A DNA stretch of 64,000 nt from Chitinophaga rhizophila (GTDB lineage: Bacteria; Bacteroidota; Bacteroidia; Chitinophagales; Chitinophagaceae): the NCBI RefSeq assembly GCF_019492185.1, contig NZ_JAICCF010000004.1, positions 310,001-374,000 of the forward strand, given 5' to 3'. Below are positions 17,332-25,438 of this stretch, one piece after another. Position 1 is the stretch's first letter. Every line of letters starts with the position of its first letter. A program made the translations under genes and the position numbers. The notes under the pieces were generated by a model that was given only the letters and a program-made list of their open reading frames with translations, ran no database searches and was not told the DNA's origin.

Positions 17332-18039
17332 TCACATAGGCAATTGTCTCAGGTCAGTGTATCCTTCCGATATTTCGCCTAATCTGAACTGGTTAACCAG
17401 GTTATGTGCCATACGGGTGGGCTCAGGTAAACGGTACCTTCCTATACATTGAGAAATGATGTCTATCGTACTGGGTACATCCATGAGATGTCCGGGAGAA
17501 ACAAAGACGGGTTTGACGGCATTTTTTGTACGTAGGGCAGCACCAACTACCTCATTCTTAAAGATTAAGGGAGAATGACTTCCTTTTATGGATGCAGGTT
17601 CTTCAAATTGTCCGCAAAGTACCTTCTTGGCGCAACCAACAGTAGGCGTTCCTGCAACAACGCCGAAGTGTGCCGCAATACCCATTCGTCTGGGATGAGC
17701 AATGCCATGACCATCCACCACCAGCAGATCGGGTTTCTGCGGAAGGTTGTCCCAGGCTTCCATCAGCGCCGGTACTTCACGGAAGGCCAGATAACCCGGT
17801 ACATAGGGGAACAGCACTTCTTTTTTGATAACAGAGTAACCTACGGGTACCAGCTCCGGAAACTGTAACAGGATAACGCCGGCATAAACCGTTGTGCTGA
17901 ACTTATTGAAAGAGATGTCTGCACCGGCAATAATATTGATCGGAAATTCCCTGGGTTTAACAATGATGTTCTCCCGGAGGTTGTTTTGTATCTCCGTAGC
18001 GGCGGTAACTTTTAGATTATCATAGTCTAACAATGGCAT
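17332..18039 (-). CDS. nfi: Endonuclease V
   Basis: 235 residues, usual length for the family. The active-site blocks are visible: GADISF with Asp41, PYVPGYLAFREVP, and VVDGHGIAHPRRMG with Asp109 and His115, then GCAKKVLCG. Endonuclease V nicks DNA near deoxyinosine and starts alternative excision repair of deaminated adenine. It lies tail-to-tail with the DUF4130 gene and close to the radical SAM protein and DUF763, consistent with a repair neighbourhood. Confidence 0.95.
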   Translation of the reverse strand: MPLLDYDNLKVTAATEIQNNLRENIIVKPREFPINIIAGADISFNKFSTTVYAGVILLQFPELVPVGYSVIKKEVLFPYVPGYLAFREVPALMEAWDNLPQKPDLLVVDGHGIAHPRRMGIAAHFGVVAGTPTVGCAKKVLCGQFEEPASIKGSHSPLIFKNEVVGAALRTKNAVKPVFVSPGHLMDVPSTIDIISQCIGRYRLPEPTRMAHNLVNQFRLGEISEGYTDLRQLPM

Positions 18040-18129
18040 ATTGCAAGTTTGGTAGCCAGACGTACAATTTTTGCTCCAATTACTATGGGGGACCTAAACC
18101 GGCTGGATTTTCCGGCATAGGGTATAAAT

Positions 18130-18168
18130 AGCCGGCGGCTGATCCATGAGACCAACCGCCGGCTTTTT
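18130..18168 (+). terminator. Orphan terminator hairpin upstream of the T9SS protein gene
   Basis: AGCCGGCGG (18130-18138) pairs with CCGCCGGCT (18156-18164), followed by TTTT on the plus strand. No plus-strand gene ends here: the nearest ends at 17331 and the next begins at 18304. It therefore ends either a small RNA starting after ~18040 or acts as an attenuator for the downstream gene. A short frame of 11 codons (ATG near 18083) precedes it. Confidence 0.55.
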
Positions 18169-18303
18169 ACATCTGGACAAAGAAGTACACGGATAGTAAT
18201 AAGCAGTTGGGGCAACAACAGGGCACGCTGGTACTGGCGCAGTAATATAAATTGTCTATATTCGGTTTGTTATTATCCGTTGGGCCTTATAGTAATCGAT
18301 AAA

Positions 18304-19902
18304 ATGCGAAGTAACAATTATACCTATTATAGATATACACTACTATTCCTGCTGTTCTTCCTGACCAATTCTGTTTCTGCCCAACAGATTATCTATCTTA
18401 AGAACCCATCTCTGGATCCTCAGACGCCTGGAACTTCTATTATTGCTGATAAATGGGATAGTGATGCGCCTTACCCTGTGGTAGGTCCTGACTTTACCCG
18501 GGATGCTGATATACCTGCTTCGGATGGACGCTATTTTATCGAATTATATAGCCTGTATGACCGTAATTCCTACTCCACGCCACCCGGCCAGATAGAATTT
18601 TGGTCGCATTCGATAGGTCAGCAGTTGGATGAGACGCTATATACCGGTAGAACGTATTCCTTATCATTTGATCTGAAGACATCCACTTCTGATCCATACC
18701 CAAACTTAAATAGACCATTTTATGGCTCAATGGTAATTATGGGTAGTCGCGCAAAAGGAGCTCCGGAGACGCAGGTGTATGCGTCCGGTAAGTTCTCCCA
18801 TGCAGACTGGAAGCAATACGAGGCTGTGTTCACTCCAACATCGGATATCAATTATATACGTATAACCTCGGTCTCATTGGATGGCGATACAGCCAACGTA
18901 GTGACTGATATTGATAATCTGTCTCCCATCAGTGAAACGCTGGAGGTAGTGGTAACTACCGGCAAGTCCTGCCCAGGTGCAGCAACTGGTTTTGCCCGGG
19001 CAGAGATACCTAACCCGATTGATACCTATACATATCTGTGGATGCCCGGTAATTATACCACAAGTGTAGTTACCGGACTGGCTGCAGGTACCTATAAACT
19101 GACAATCCGGGGCGCTACCGGCTCCACGGCTATCCGGGATGTAACAGTAGCGGCTTATGATATTGCGGCAACTGCTACAGTAACAGGAATCAGTTGTTAT
19201 GGTAAAACCGACGGCGCGATAGCGATTGCTGCTACCGGCGGACAATCGCCTTACACCTATCAGCTGGATGATGGTCCTGTTACCGGGACAGGTAATTACA
19301 GTGAGCTTTCCCGTGGTCAATATAATATTAAGGTCACAGACCAGCTATGTAGTATTGATGTGCAGGTAACTATGCCAGAACCGGAACAACTGAATATACA
19401 GGCAGTACAGACAAAACCTGTTACTTGTAACAATGCTGCCAATGGCCAGATCGTTCTTACAGCTACCGGTGGTACCGCGCCTTATACATATGAGGTACAT
19501 TCCGGTACCTCGCAGGCAGACAGTATAATCGGCAAACTGGACGAGGGGAGTTATCAGTATACGGTGACAGACCGGCATAATTGTTCGGTTAGCGGAGTAG
19601 CGGTGATCACGCGGGAATGGAGTAATTGTGGGGTCTATGTTCCTACGGCCTTCAGTCCTAACGGCGATGGTATGAATGACATATTTCGCGTGAAACTCCA
19701 GGACGACGTCACGGCCTACTATATTGCTGTCTATGGCCGTTGGGGGGAGCTGGTCTATGAATCCCGTGATCCTTATGCTGTCTGGGACGGAAGATTTAAA
19801 GAAACACCGCTGCCGGCAGGTACTTACGTATGGACTGTCACTTATACAGATAGTAAGAATCAGCAATTACAGCAGAAGGGAACTTTAGTGCTGGTAAGAT
19901 AA
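18304..19902 (+). CDS. T9SS type B exported protein with SprB-like repeats
   Basis: About 532 residues from the ATG at 18304, which opens a clean signal peptide (LLFLLFFLTNSVSAQ); the TTG eight codons earlier is less likely. The C-terminal ~90 residues, VPTAFSPNGDGMNDIF through LPAGTYVWTVTY to LVLVR, form the gliding-motility-associated CHU_C/T9SS type B sorting domain. Two SprB-type repeats (SCYGKTDGAIAIAATGGQ and TCNNAANGQIVLTATGGT) precede it, and a carbohydrate-binding-like beta-sandwich occupies residues ~30-230. The protein should be moved over the outer membrane and attached to the surface as an adhesin-like factor. No sprF/porP partner is adjacent. Confidence 0.9.
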   Translation: MRSNNYTYYRYTLLFLLFFLTNSVSAQQIIYLKNPSLDPQTPGTSIIADKWDSDAPYPVVGPDFTRDADIPASDGRYFIELYSLYDRNSYSTPPGQIEFWSHSIGQQLDETLYTGRTYSLSFDLKTSTSDPYPNLNRPFYGSMVIMGSRAKGAPETQVYASGKFSHADWKQYEAVFTPTSDINYIRITSVSLDGDTANVVTDIDNLSPISETLEVVVTTGKSCPGAATGFARAEIPNPIDTYTYLWMPGNYTTSVVTGLAAGTYKLTIRGATGSTAIRDVTVAAYDIAATATVTGISCYGKTDGAIAIAATGGQSPYTYQLDDGPVTGTGNYSELSRGQYNIKVTDQLCSIDVQVTMPEPEQLNIQAVQTKPVTCNNAANGQIVLTATGGTAPYTYEVHSGTSQADSIIGKLDEGSYQYTVTDRHNCSVSGVAVITREWSNCGVYVPTAFSPNGDGMNDIFRVKLQDDVTAYYIAVYGRWGELVYESRDPYAVWDGRFKETPLPAGTYVWTVTYTDSKNQQLQQKGTLVLVR

Positions 19903-19952
19903 CCGGGCGATAACGGATGATATAACGCTATATCAGTAGATATGCTTTTACC

Positions 19953-21155
19953 CTAAAACAGGCTAAGCTGGGATCCACCTTTAGGCTTAGGCGGCATAGC
20001 TTTACCCATAACTGTTCGTCCTCCGTGCTGCCACGAACGCTCCCTTTCCTCCCGGATCAGGTCTTCCAGCCGCGCATTCGGAATAAAATCCTTCTCAACA
20101 CGCTCTGCCAGTACTGATAATTTCCGTATCGCATCCTGTTTATCAGACTGGCCGATCCTGGCCTTGTTCACAGCATCTTTCAACACACTGATTGTTTCGT
20201 CGTATACGTTCACCGGGACAGGGAAGGGGTGACCGTCCTTTCCGCCATGCGCAAAGGAGAAGCGAGCTGGATCCGTGAAACGGGAAGGTGTTCCGTGGAT
20301 CACTTCACTGACCAGCGTCAAAGACTGCAATGTTCGCGGACCAACCCCTTCCAGTAGTAACAGTGATTCAAAATCATGCAGTTGTCTTTCATGCGCTACG
20401 GCCAGTACACTGCCTAGGCGCTTCAAGTCTACGTCTTTCGCTTTCACCTCATGATGGTCAGGCATGATCAGTTTCCTGATTTCGGGTAGCAGATGAGCAG
20501 GCTTCTCCTTAACAAGCTCCAGCATCCCGTTTTTAGTGGCATTTGCTTCAGGGTCGGTAAGATTCAGAATCAGTCCCTGGTTTTGTCCGTAGATAAATGT
20601 ATGGGGTGCTTCTGTAAACTTTTCAAATGCAGTCGAGTGCCAGTGATACCGGCGGGCCATCCCGTTAGCGTCGTTCATGCCCTGTTGTACTACCGCCCAT
20701 TCACCTTCGTCAGATACAATAAAGGAGTGGAGGTATAGTTGGAAGCCATCCTGGATAGCTGTATTATCGACTTTTGCCGCCAGCTTACTGCTACGCACCA
20801 GTTCCTGCCCGGGTAAGCCGGTTTTCTCCGCAATGGCCAGCAGTTCCGCAGGCGTCTGTCGGGAGTGCTTACCCTTGCCTCCGCAGAGATAAATACCCAA
20901 TTCGTGGGCTTTTGGATTCAATGCTTTTTTCAGTGCTCCCAGTACACTCGTCGTAATCCCTGATGAATGCCAGTCCATACCCATCACACAGCCTAATGCC
21001 TGGAACCAGCAAGGATCGCTCAATCGTCTGATAACTTCCCCTTTACCATAGTCTGCGACGATAGTTTCGATTATTGCTCCACCTAACAGACTCATTCTCT
21101 GAGCCAGCCATGGTGGTACGTGACCGTAGTGTAAAGGAAGATCAGCATGCGGCAT
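19953..21155 (-). CDS. DUF763 family protein
   Basis: 400 residues. MPHADLPLHYGHVPPWLAQRM at the start, DPCWFQALGCVMGMDWHSSG, and the LLLLEGVGPRTLQSLTLVSEVIHG segment (about 285-310), which reads as a helix-hairpin-helix, match DUF763. The family is mostly found in archaea and thermophiles, and I know no experimentally assigned function; the HhH segment argues for DNA binding. It lies near the radical SAM/DUF4130/nfi group. Convergent with the T9SS protein gene, 50 bases apart, and 15 bases downstream of the MgtC-like gene's stop on the same strand. Confidence 0.85.
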   Translation of the reverse strand: MPHADLPLHYGHVPPWLAQRMSLLGGAIIETIVADYGKGEVIRRLSDPCWFQALGCVMGMDWHSSGITTSVLGALKKALNPKAHELGIYLCGGKGKHSRQTPAELLAIAEKTGLPGQELVRSSKLAAKVDNTAIQDGFQLYLHSFIVSDEGEWAVVQQGMNDANGMARRYHWHSTAFEKFTEAPHTFIYGQNQGLILNLTDPEANATKNGMLELVKEKPAHLLPEIRKLIMPDHHEVKAKDVDLKRLGSVLAVAHERQLHDFESLLLLEGVGPRTLQSLTLVSEVIHGTPSRFTDPARFSFAHGGKDGHPFPVPVNVYDETISVLKDAVNKARIGQSDKQDAIRKLSVLAERVEKDFIPNARLEDLIREERERSWQHGGRTVMGKAMPPKPKGGSQLSLF

Positions 21156-21169
21156 ATTGTATTCTCCTA

Positions 21170-21838
21170 CTATAGCGGGTTTGCCTGTACGGCAAAATGA
21201 GCAATATTGTTATCTGACAGCAGCAAAGTGGTAAGTCCGGCAATCTCCTGTGGTTTACCGCTTACCTCAAACTTGTCTTCTATCAGGGTGTCTTTTTTAG
21301 TCTGTATAAGCAGTTTATACCTGATGTTCCGACTGCGGAACATAGTAATGATGTCTTCCGGTGTATACTTATCAGCAGGGTAGGTGATCGTGTAGATTCG
21401 CTTTTCCCGCCATTGGCTAATATTGCCTTCCAGCGCTTTCAGGCCTAAAAGGAGGAATAGTACTAGCACCAGGGAGAAGGCCGCCAGTACATAGTGGCTC
21501 AATCCAACTGCAATGCCTAGGGCCGCGGCAATCCAGATCGTTGCAGCGGTAGTGATACCATCTATGGTAAAGTCTCCCTTGAAGATAACGCCTGCTCCGA
21601 TAAAGCCTACGCCAGTTAAAATGTTGGAGGCCACACGGTCAGGACTACCGGGATACCCCAGTTCAACTGACAGGATGGTGAACAGAGTACTTCCGAGACA
21701 GATCAGAGTCAGGGTACGCATACCCGCTGCTTTATGCCGGTATTCCCGTTCAAGTCCTAACAGTCCTCCTATAAATACAGAAGCGACTACTTTGACGAAC
21801 TGATGTTGCTCAATATTTTGAAAAATATGTTCTTCCAT
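21170..21838 (-). CDS. MgtC/SapB family membrane protein
   Basis: About 222 residues from the ATG at 21838; the longer frame from 21886 adds 16 residues with no membrane character and would overlap the promoter TACATTTG at 21854-21861. FIGGLLGLEREYRHKAAGMRTLTL and NILTGVGFIGAGVIFK are the family signatures. Four to five helices are followed by a ~70-residue cytosolic ACT-like domain (TYPADKYTPEDIITMF). MgtC-type proteins affect Mg homeostasis and inhibit F-type ATPase in some pathogens; the ancestral role in free-living bacteria is unclear. Confidence 0.9.
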   Translation of the reverse strand: MEEHIFQNIEQHQFVKVVASVFIGGLLGLEREYRHKAAGMRTLTLICLGSTLFTILSVELGYPGSPDRVASNILTGVGFIGAGVIFKGDFTIDGITTAATIWIAAALGIAVGLSHYVLAAFSLVLVLFLLLGLKALEGNISQWREKRIYTITYPADKYTPEDIITMFRSRNIRYKLLIQTKKDTLIEDKFEVSGKPQEIAGLTTLLLSDNNIAHFAVQANPL

Positions 21839-21853
21839 ATAGCTGTTCAAACA

Positions 21854-21861
21854 CAAATGTA
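21854..21861 (-). promoter_or_regulatory. -7 box of the MgtC-like gene
   Basis: TACATTTG on the minus strand matches TAnnTTTG, 16 bases before the ATG at 21838; it supports that start. Confidence 0.6.
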
Positions 21862-21948
21862 CGCCTTGGCATAATTCTTTAGGCATATTGGACGAATTAC
21901 ACTTCTTTATAAGTTTATTGTTTAACCTGGATAAATAAAAAGTTAATC

Positions 21949-22200
21949 ATGAGAACGCAAAACAGAGACCTCGGTAATAATGCAATAACCCTACGTCTGG
22001 CCCTCTATAAAATTGGTATTACTACTTGTTTAGCTATTATACTGAGCATCTTCCTGTTCTCCTGCGGTAGCTCCAGGGAAAGTAGCACTGCTACTGATAC
22101 TTCCAGCATCATTCAGACAGATACCTCCAGCACCATTGATACAATGAACCGTGCAGGGGATACTTCTTCTGTAAGACCTGATTCTATGCCGATTAAGTAA
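21949..22200 (+). CDS. Small Ser/Thr-rich lipoprotein (83 aa)
   Basis: Signal peptide of type II with lipobox LFSCGSS: after Cys39 the mature ~44 residues are almost only Ser, Thr, Asp and small residues (ESSTATDTSSIIQTDTSS). No domain is recognised. It resembles the many tiny disordered lipoproteins of Bacteroidota, and the following gene codes for a second one of the same design. Confidence 0.7.
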   Translation: MRTQNRDLGNNAITLRLALYKIGITTCLAIILSIFLFSCGSSRESSTATDTSSIIQTDTSSTIDTMNRAGDTSSVRPDSMPIK

Positions 22201-22301
22201 CGGTATGTGTGTCAGGCGTTTATTTTCGTCTACTAATTGTGGAATTTTCTACAGAGACATATATGTAGCAACTTGTATTTGTTAACTGACAAACGTGGTT
22301 T

Positions 22302-22559
22302 ATGAAAAAGACGCAAAAAAATTACTTTCTCTTCGCGCTGATGATAGCGGGAGGTACCTTCCTGGCCGCATGCGGTGATGGCGGAGGAAATCATTCAACT
22401 GACTCGACTTCTGTAGGAGGTTCGGATAATGCAGCTGTAACCCCAGATACAGCTCCGGCTGCTGAGGTTCCGCCAGGCGCTATCAATCCAGGAGAAGACT
22501 CCGCTAGATATGGAGTTAATCCTGGCGATTCCAGCAGGAACAGAACTGACAACAGGTAA
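22302..22559 (+). CDS. Small low-complexity lipoprotein (85 aa)
   Basis: MKKTQKNYFLFALMIAGGTFLAACG gives a clear lipobox (LAAC, Cys24). The mature part is Asp/Ser/Pro-rich and probably disordered (DSTSVGGSDNAAVTPDTAPA). Placed 102 bases after another small lipoprotein with the same architecture; probably anchored in the periplasm or outer membrane. Function unknown. Confidence 0.72.
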   Translation: MKKTQKNYFLFALMIAGGTFLAACGDGGGNHSTDSTSVGGSDNAAVTPDTAPAAEVPPGAINPGEDSARYGVNPGDSSRNRTDNR

Positions 22560-22959
22560 TTACGATAAAGCTTGCGGGTACCGTTACTTATCATCTGATA
22601 ATAGCTGCCTGGTGGTCGTTGGCGGAGATGGTCAACACCATTAAGACCCCAAATAATTTGAACGACGTAGATTGGCTATTTAAGTCGTCATTACAATACT
22701 GTATTAGAGTTATAGCAGTTGTATTCGTAAACGGACTGACGTTTTTAGAACAAACTCAGTTTACGCCATACAGGCGTACATTCGTAATTGACTATCGTCT
22801 TTTAGAAGAAGGAGGCCTCCGGGTCTCCTTTATTTATTTACAGCAAGCATAAAATATTTACCTTTCCTGCCCGTCATCACCTATACAACTCAGATTAAAG
22901 CCTGATTTTTTAATAATCCGGATAGTTTATTCCTCCTTATCCGTAACTCCTGGAAACAG
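22560..22959 (+). other. Spacer with a weak terminator
   Basis: AAGGAG (22809-22814) and CTCCTT (22825-22830) form a short hairpin followed by TATTTATTTA, a plausible weak terminator for the lipoprotein pair. A 77-codon frame at 22619-22852 crosses that hairpin and has no recognisable features; I do not call it a gene. Confidence 0.5.
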
Positions 22960-24750
22960 ATGCAAGAAGAAAGTACACAACAAAAGAAGCCAATTCGTGC
23001 AGCCGCACTTAAACGAACATTGAGACTCTATAAATATGTGAAGCCCTATTGGCCGGCATTCGGACTTGGCCTATTTTTCCTCTTTGTTTCGAGCGCGGCC
23101 AACCTGGCCTTTCCAAAACTACTTGGCGAACTTGTTGACGCTGCCGGTGGTCAGCGGATAATCAGTAATCCGCACCGCATTAACCAGATTGGGCTTTGGC
23201 TGGCTGCAGTCCTGATCGCCCAGGGTATATTCGGCTACCTGCGTATCATATTGTTTGTGAATGTGACTGAGCGATCCCTGGCTTCCTTGAGACAGCATAT
23301 TTACAATCATCTCATCAGGTTACCTATGCGGTTTTTCCTGAACCGCCGCGTGGGTGAACTGGGTAGCAGGATCTCTTCAGATATCTCCTTACTGCAGGAA
23401 ACCTTTACAACTACCATTGCTGAATTTATCCGTCAGGTGATCATTATTGTAGGAGGCATCGCCTTGTTACTGCATACCTCCGTACAGCTTACCCTTATGA
23501 TGCTGGCTTGCCTGCCGGTTGTGATGGTCATTGCATACTTCTTCGGTAAATTCGTAAGGCGCTACTCAAAACTGGCACAAAGCCAGGTGGCCGAAGCCAA
23601 TACAATTGTTGAGGAAACATTGCAGGGAGTATTGAACGTCAAAGCCTTTGCCAACGAGTTCTTTGAGATGAAACGTTACCGGAGGAAGATCCTGGAAGTA
23701 GCAGCTACCGGCATGAAAACAGGTAAATTCAGAGGTGCGTTCGCCGCCAGTATGATTATCGGCGTATTCGGTGCCATGATTGCTGTGATCTGGAGAGGGG
23801 CGTTACTTATTGCCGAGGGGCAACTCGATCCGGGCATGCTGCTATCCTTTGTACTCTACTCCAGCTTTATAGGCGGCTCCGTAGCCGGCCTCGCAGAAGT
23901 TTATACCAGTATTCAGAAAAGCATAGGCGCTACTGAGCATTTGCTGGAGATACTTGACGAACCGGCAGAACCAATTGAGGAAACCACTATGGTAGCCGCA
24001 AAAGATCATCTTACGGGACAAATATCATTCGACAATGTCAGTTTCCACTACCCAACCCGGGAAGACCAGGCCGTATTACAAAACGTCTCCTTCGACATTG
24101 CTCCAGATCAGCAGATTGCGTTGGTAGGTCCTAGTGGCGCGGGGAAAAGTACAATTGTCTCCCTGCTATTACGCTTATATGATCCGCAGGAAGGTACAAT
24201 AAGGTTTAATGGAAAGGACGCTTCTACATTCCCGCTTTCTGCGCTACGCAGTCAGATGGCAATTGTCCCACAGGATGTCTTCCTCTTTGGAGGCACTATC
24301 CGGGAGAACATTGCTTATGGTAAACCGGGAGCTACTACGGAGGAAGTAACCGCCGCTGCCCGGCAAGCCAACGCCTGGGAATTTATAGCCCGCTTCCCTG
24401 ACGGACTGGATACTGTTGTAGGCGAGAGGGGGATACAGCTTTCCGGCGGACAAAGGCAACGCATCGCCATTGCAAGAGCAGTGCTGAAGAACCCACGTAT
24501 ACTCATCCTTGACGAGGCCACATCCGCACTCGACTCAGAGTCCGAAAGACTTGTGCAGGATGCATTGGAGAAGCTGATGGAAGGCCGTACCTCTATTGTG
24601 ATTGCCCACCGCCTGAGTACTGTGCGTCAGGCAGATAAGATCATTGTACTGGATAAAGGAAAGCTCGTGGAAGAAGGCACTCATCAGGAGTTGATATTAA
24701 TGGATGGTGGATTATACAGAAGTCTCAGTGAAATGCAGTTCTCTCACTAA
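22960..24750 (+). CDS. ABC exporter half-transporter (permease fused to ATPase)
   Basis: 596 residues. Six membrane helices (about 30-310), then a complete nucleotide-binding domain: Walker A GPSGAGKST (390-398), Q-loop in VPQDVF, signature LSGGQ (494-498), Walker B ILILDEATSALDSE (DE at 518-519) and the switch His550. This MsbA/BmrA/TAP-like organisation works as a homodimer exporting lipids, peptides or drugs. No partner or accessory genes are nearby. The downstream terminator at 24837 separates it from the convergent thioesterase. Confidence 0.93.
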   Translation: MQEESTQQKKPIRAAALKRTLRLYKYVKPYWPAFGLGLFFLFVSSAANLAFPKLLGELVDAAGGQRIISNPHRINQIGLWLAAVLIAQGIFGYLRIILFVNVTERSLASLRQHIYNHLIRLPMRFFLNRRVGELGSRISSDISLLQETFTTTIAEFIRQVIIIVGGIALLLHTSVQLTLMMLACLPVVMVIAYFFGKFVRRYSKLAQSQVAEANTIVEETLQGVLNVKAFANEFFEMKRYRRKILEVAATGMKTGKFRGAFAASMIIGVFGAMIAVIWRGALLIAEGQLDPGMLLSFVLYSSFIGGSVAGLAEVYTSIQKSIGATEHLLEILDEPAEPIEETTMVAAKDHLTGQISFDNVSFHYPTREDQAVLQNVSFDIAPDQQIALVGPSGAGKSTIVSLLLRLYDPQEGTIRFNGKDASTFPLSALRSQMAIVPQDVFLFGGTIRENIAYGKPGATTEEVTAAARQANAWEFIARFPDGLDTVVGERGIQLSGGQRQRIAIARAVLKNPRILILDEATSALDSESERLVQDALEKLMEGRTSIVIAHRLSTVRQADKIIVLDKGKLVEEGTHQELILMDGGLYRSLSEMQFSH

Positions 24751-24836
24751 GCATAGAAGGCTGCTCGGCTAACAGCAAAATATAACATCCTCGTTAAGCG
24801 CGTCCGCTGATTAAATTACATCTTCCTATAAAAAGC

Positions 24837-24863
24837 AAAAAGGGAACACTTAGTTCCCTTTTC
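24837..24863. terminator. Bidirectional terminator
   Basis: AAAAGGGAAC and GTTCCCTTTT flank a 5-base loop between two convergent genes, with T-runs in both directions. Confidence 0.75.
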
Positions 24864-24935
24864 TGCTTTTATATATTATGAACACCGCCTCAGATATCCG
24901 CTGACTTCCCGGTCTCAGTTTCCAATGATCGAAGC

Positions 24936-25412
24936 TTACATGTAAGGCTTCATCTCATCTTCGATATTCTGTCTCAGCGCCATCAGTTTCTTTGCGTAGT
25001 TCTCCATTTCGATAGCTGCCGGCGTTTCAGGAACCCATTTAGGTACTGGGACTGTTTTACCATTATCATCTACAGCAGCAAATACCATCACACAGTGAGT
25101 AGTTTTGACACGCTCCTGCCGCCGTGGGTTGCCCGCCTGCACGTTAATGGCAATATGCATACTTGAATTACCTGTATAGATGACGGAGGCTGTAATCTCC
25201 ACCATATCTCCGATAGAGATTGGTTTAAAGAAGCGGATACCACCCACATACACCGTAACGCAATATTGTCCGCTCCAATTGGCCGCACAGGCATACCCTG
25301 CCTGGTCAATCCATTTCATTACGGCACCTCCATGCACTTTTCCTCCAAAATTAACATCTGATGGTTCTGCAAGAAACCGCAGCGTTACGGTATTATTGAT
25401 AGTATCAATCAT
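24936..25412 (-). CDS. Hotdog-fold acyl-CoA thioesterase (YciA-like)
   Basis: 158 residues. VNFGGKVHGGAVMKWIDQAGYACA is the acyl-CoA hydrolase signature (N-x-x-G-x-x-x-G-G-x-x-M-x-x-x-D), and the second half keeps TTHCVMVFAAVD. The enzyme hydrolyses acyl-CoA thioesters in the cytosol. A C-terminal helical extension (ENYAKKLMALRQNIED) is likely for oligomer packing. Single gene between a terminator and the TonB-type receptor. Confidence 0.9.
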   Translation of the reverse strand: MIDTINNTVTLRFLAEPSDVNFGGKVHGGAVMKWIDQAGYACAANWSGQYCVTVYVGGIRFFKPISIGDMVEITASVIYTGNSSMHIAINVQAGNPRRQERVKTTHCVMVFAAVDDNGKTVPVPKWVPETPAAIEMENYAKKLMALRQNIEDEMKPYM

Positions 25413-25438
25413 AAGTAAATAGGTTTTGGACGGCTAAA

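Noticed and set aside
22619-22852. 77-residue protein
   Set aside because: No recognisable motif, crosses a terminator-like hairpin, and has no promoter or conserved-looking composition.
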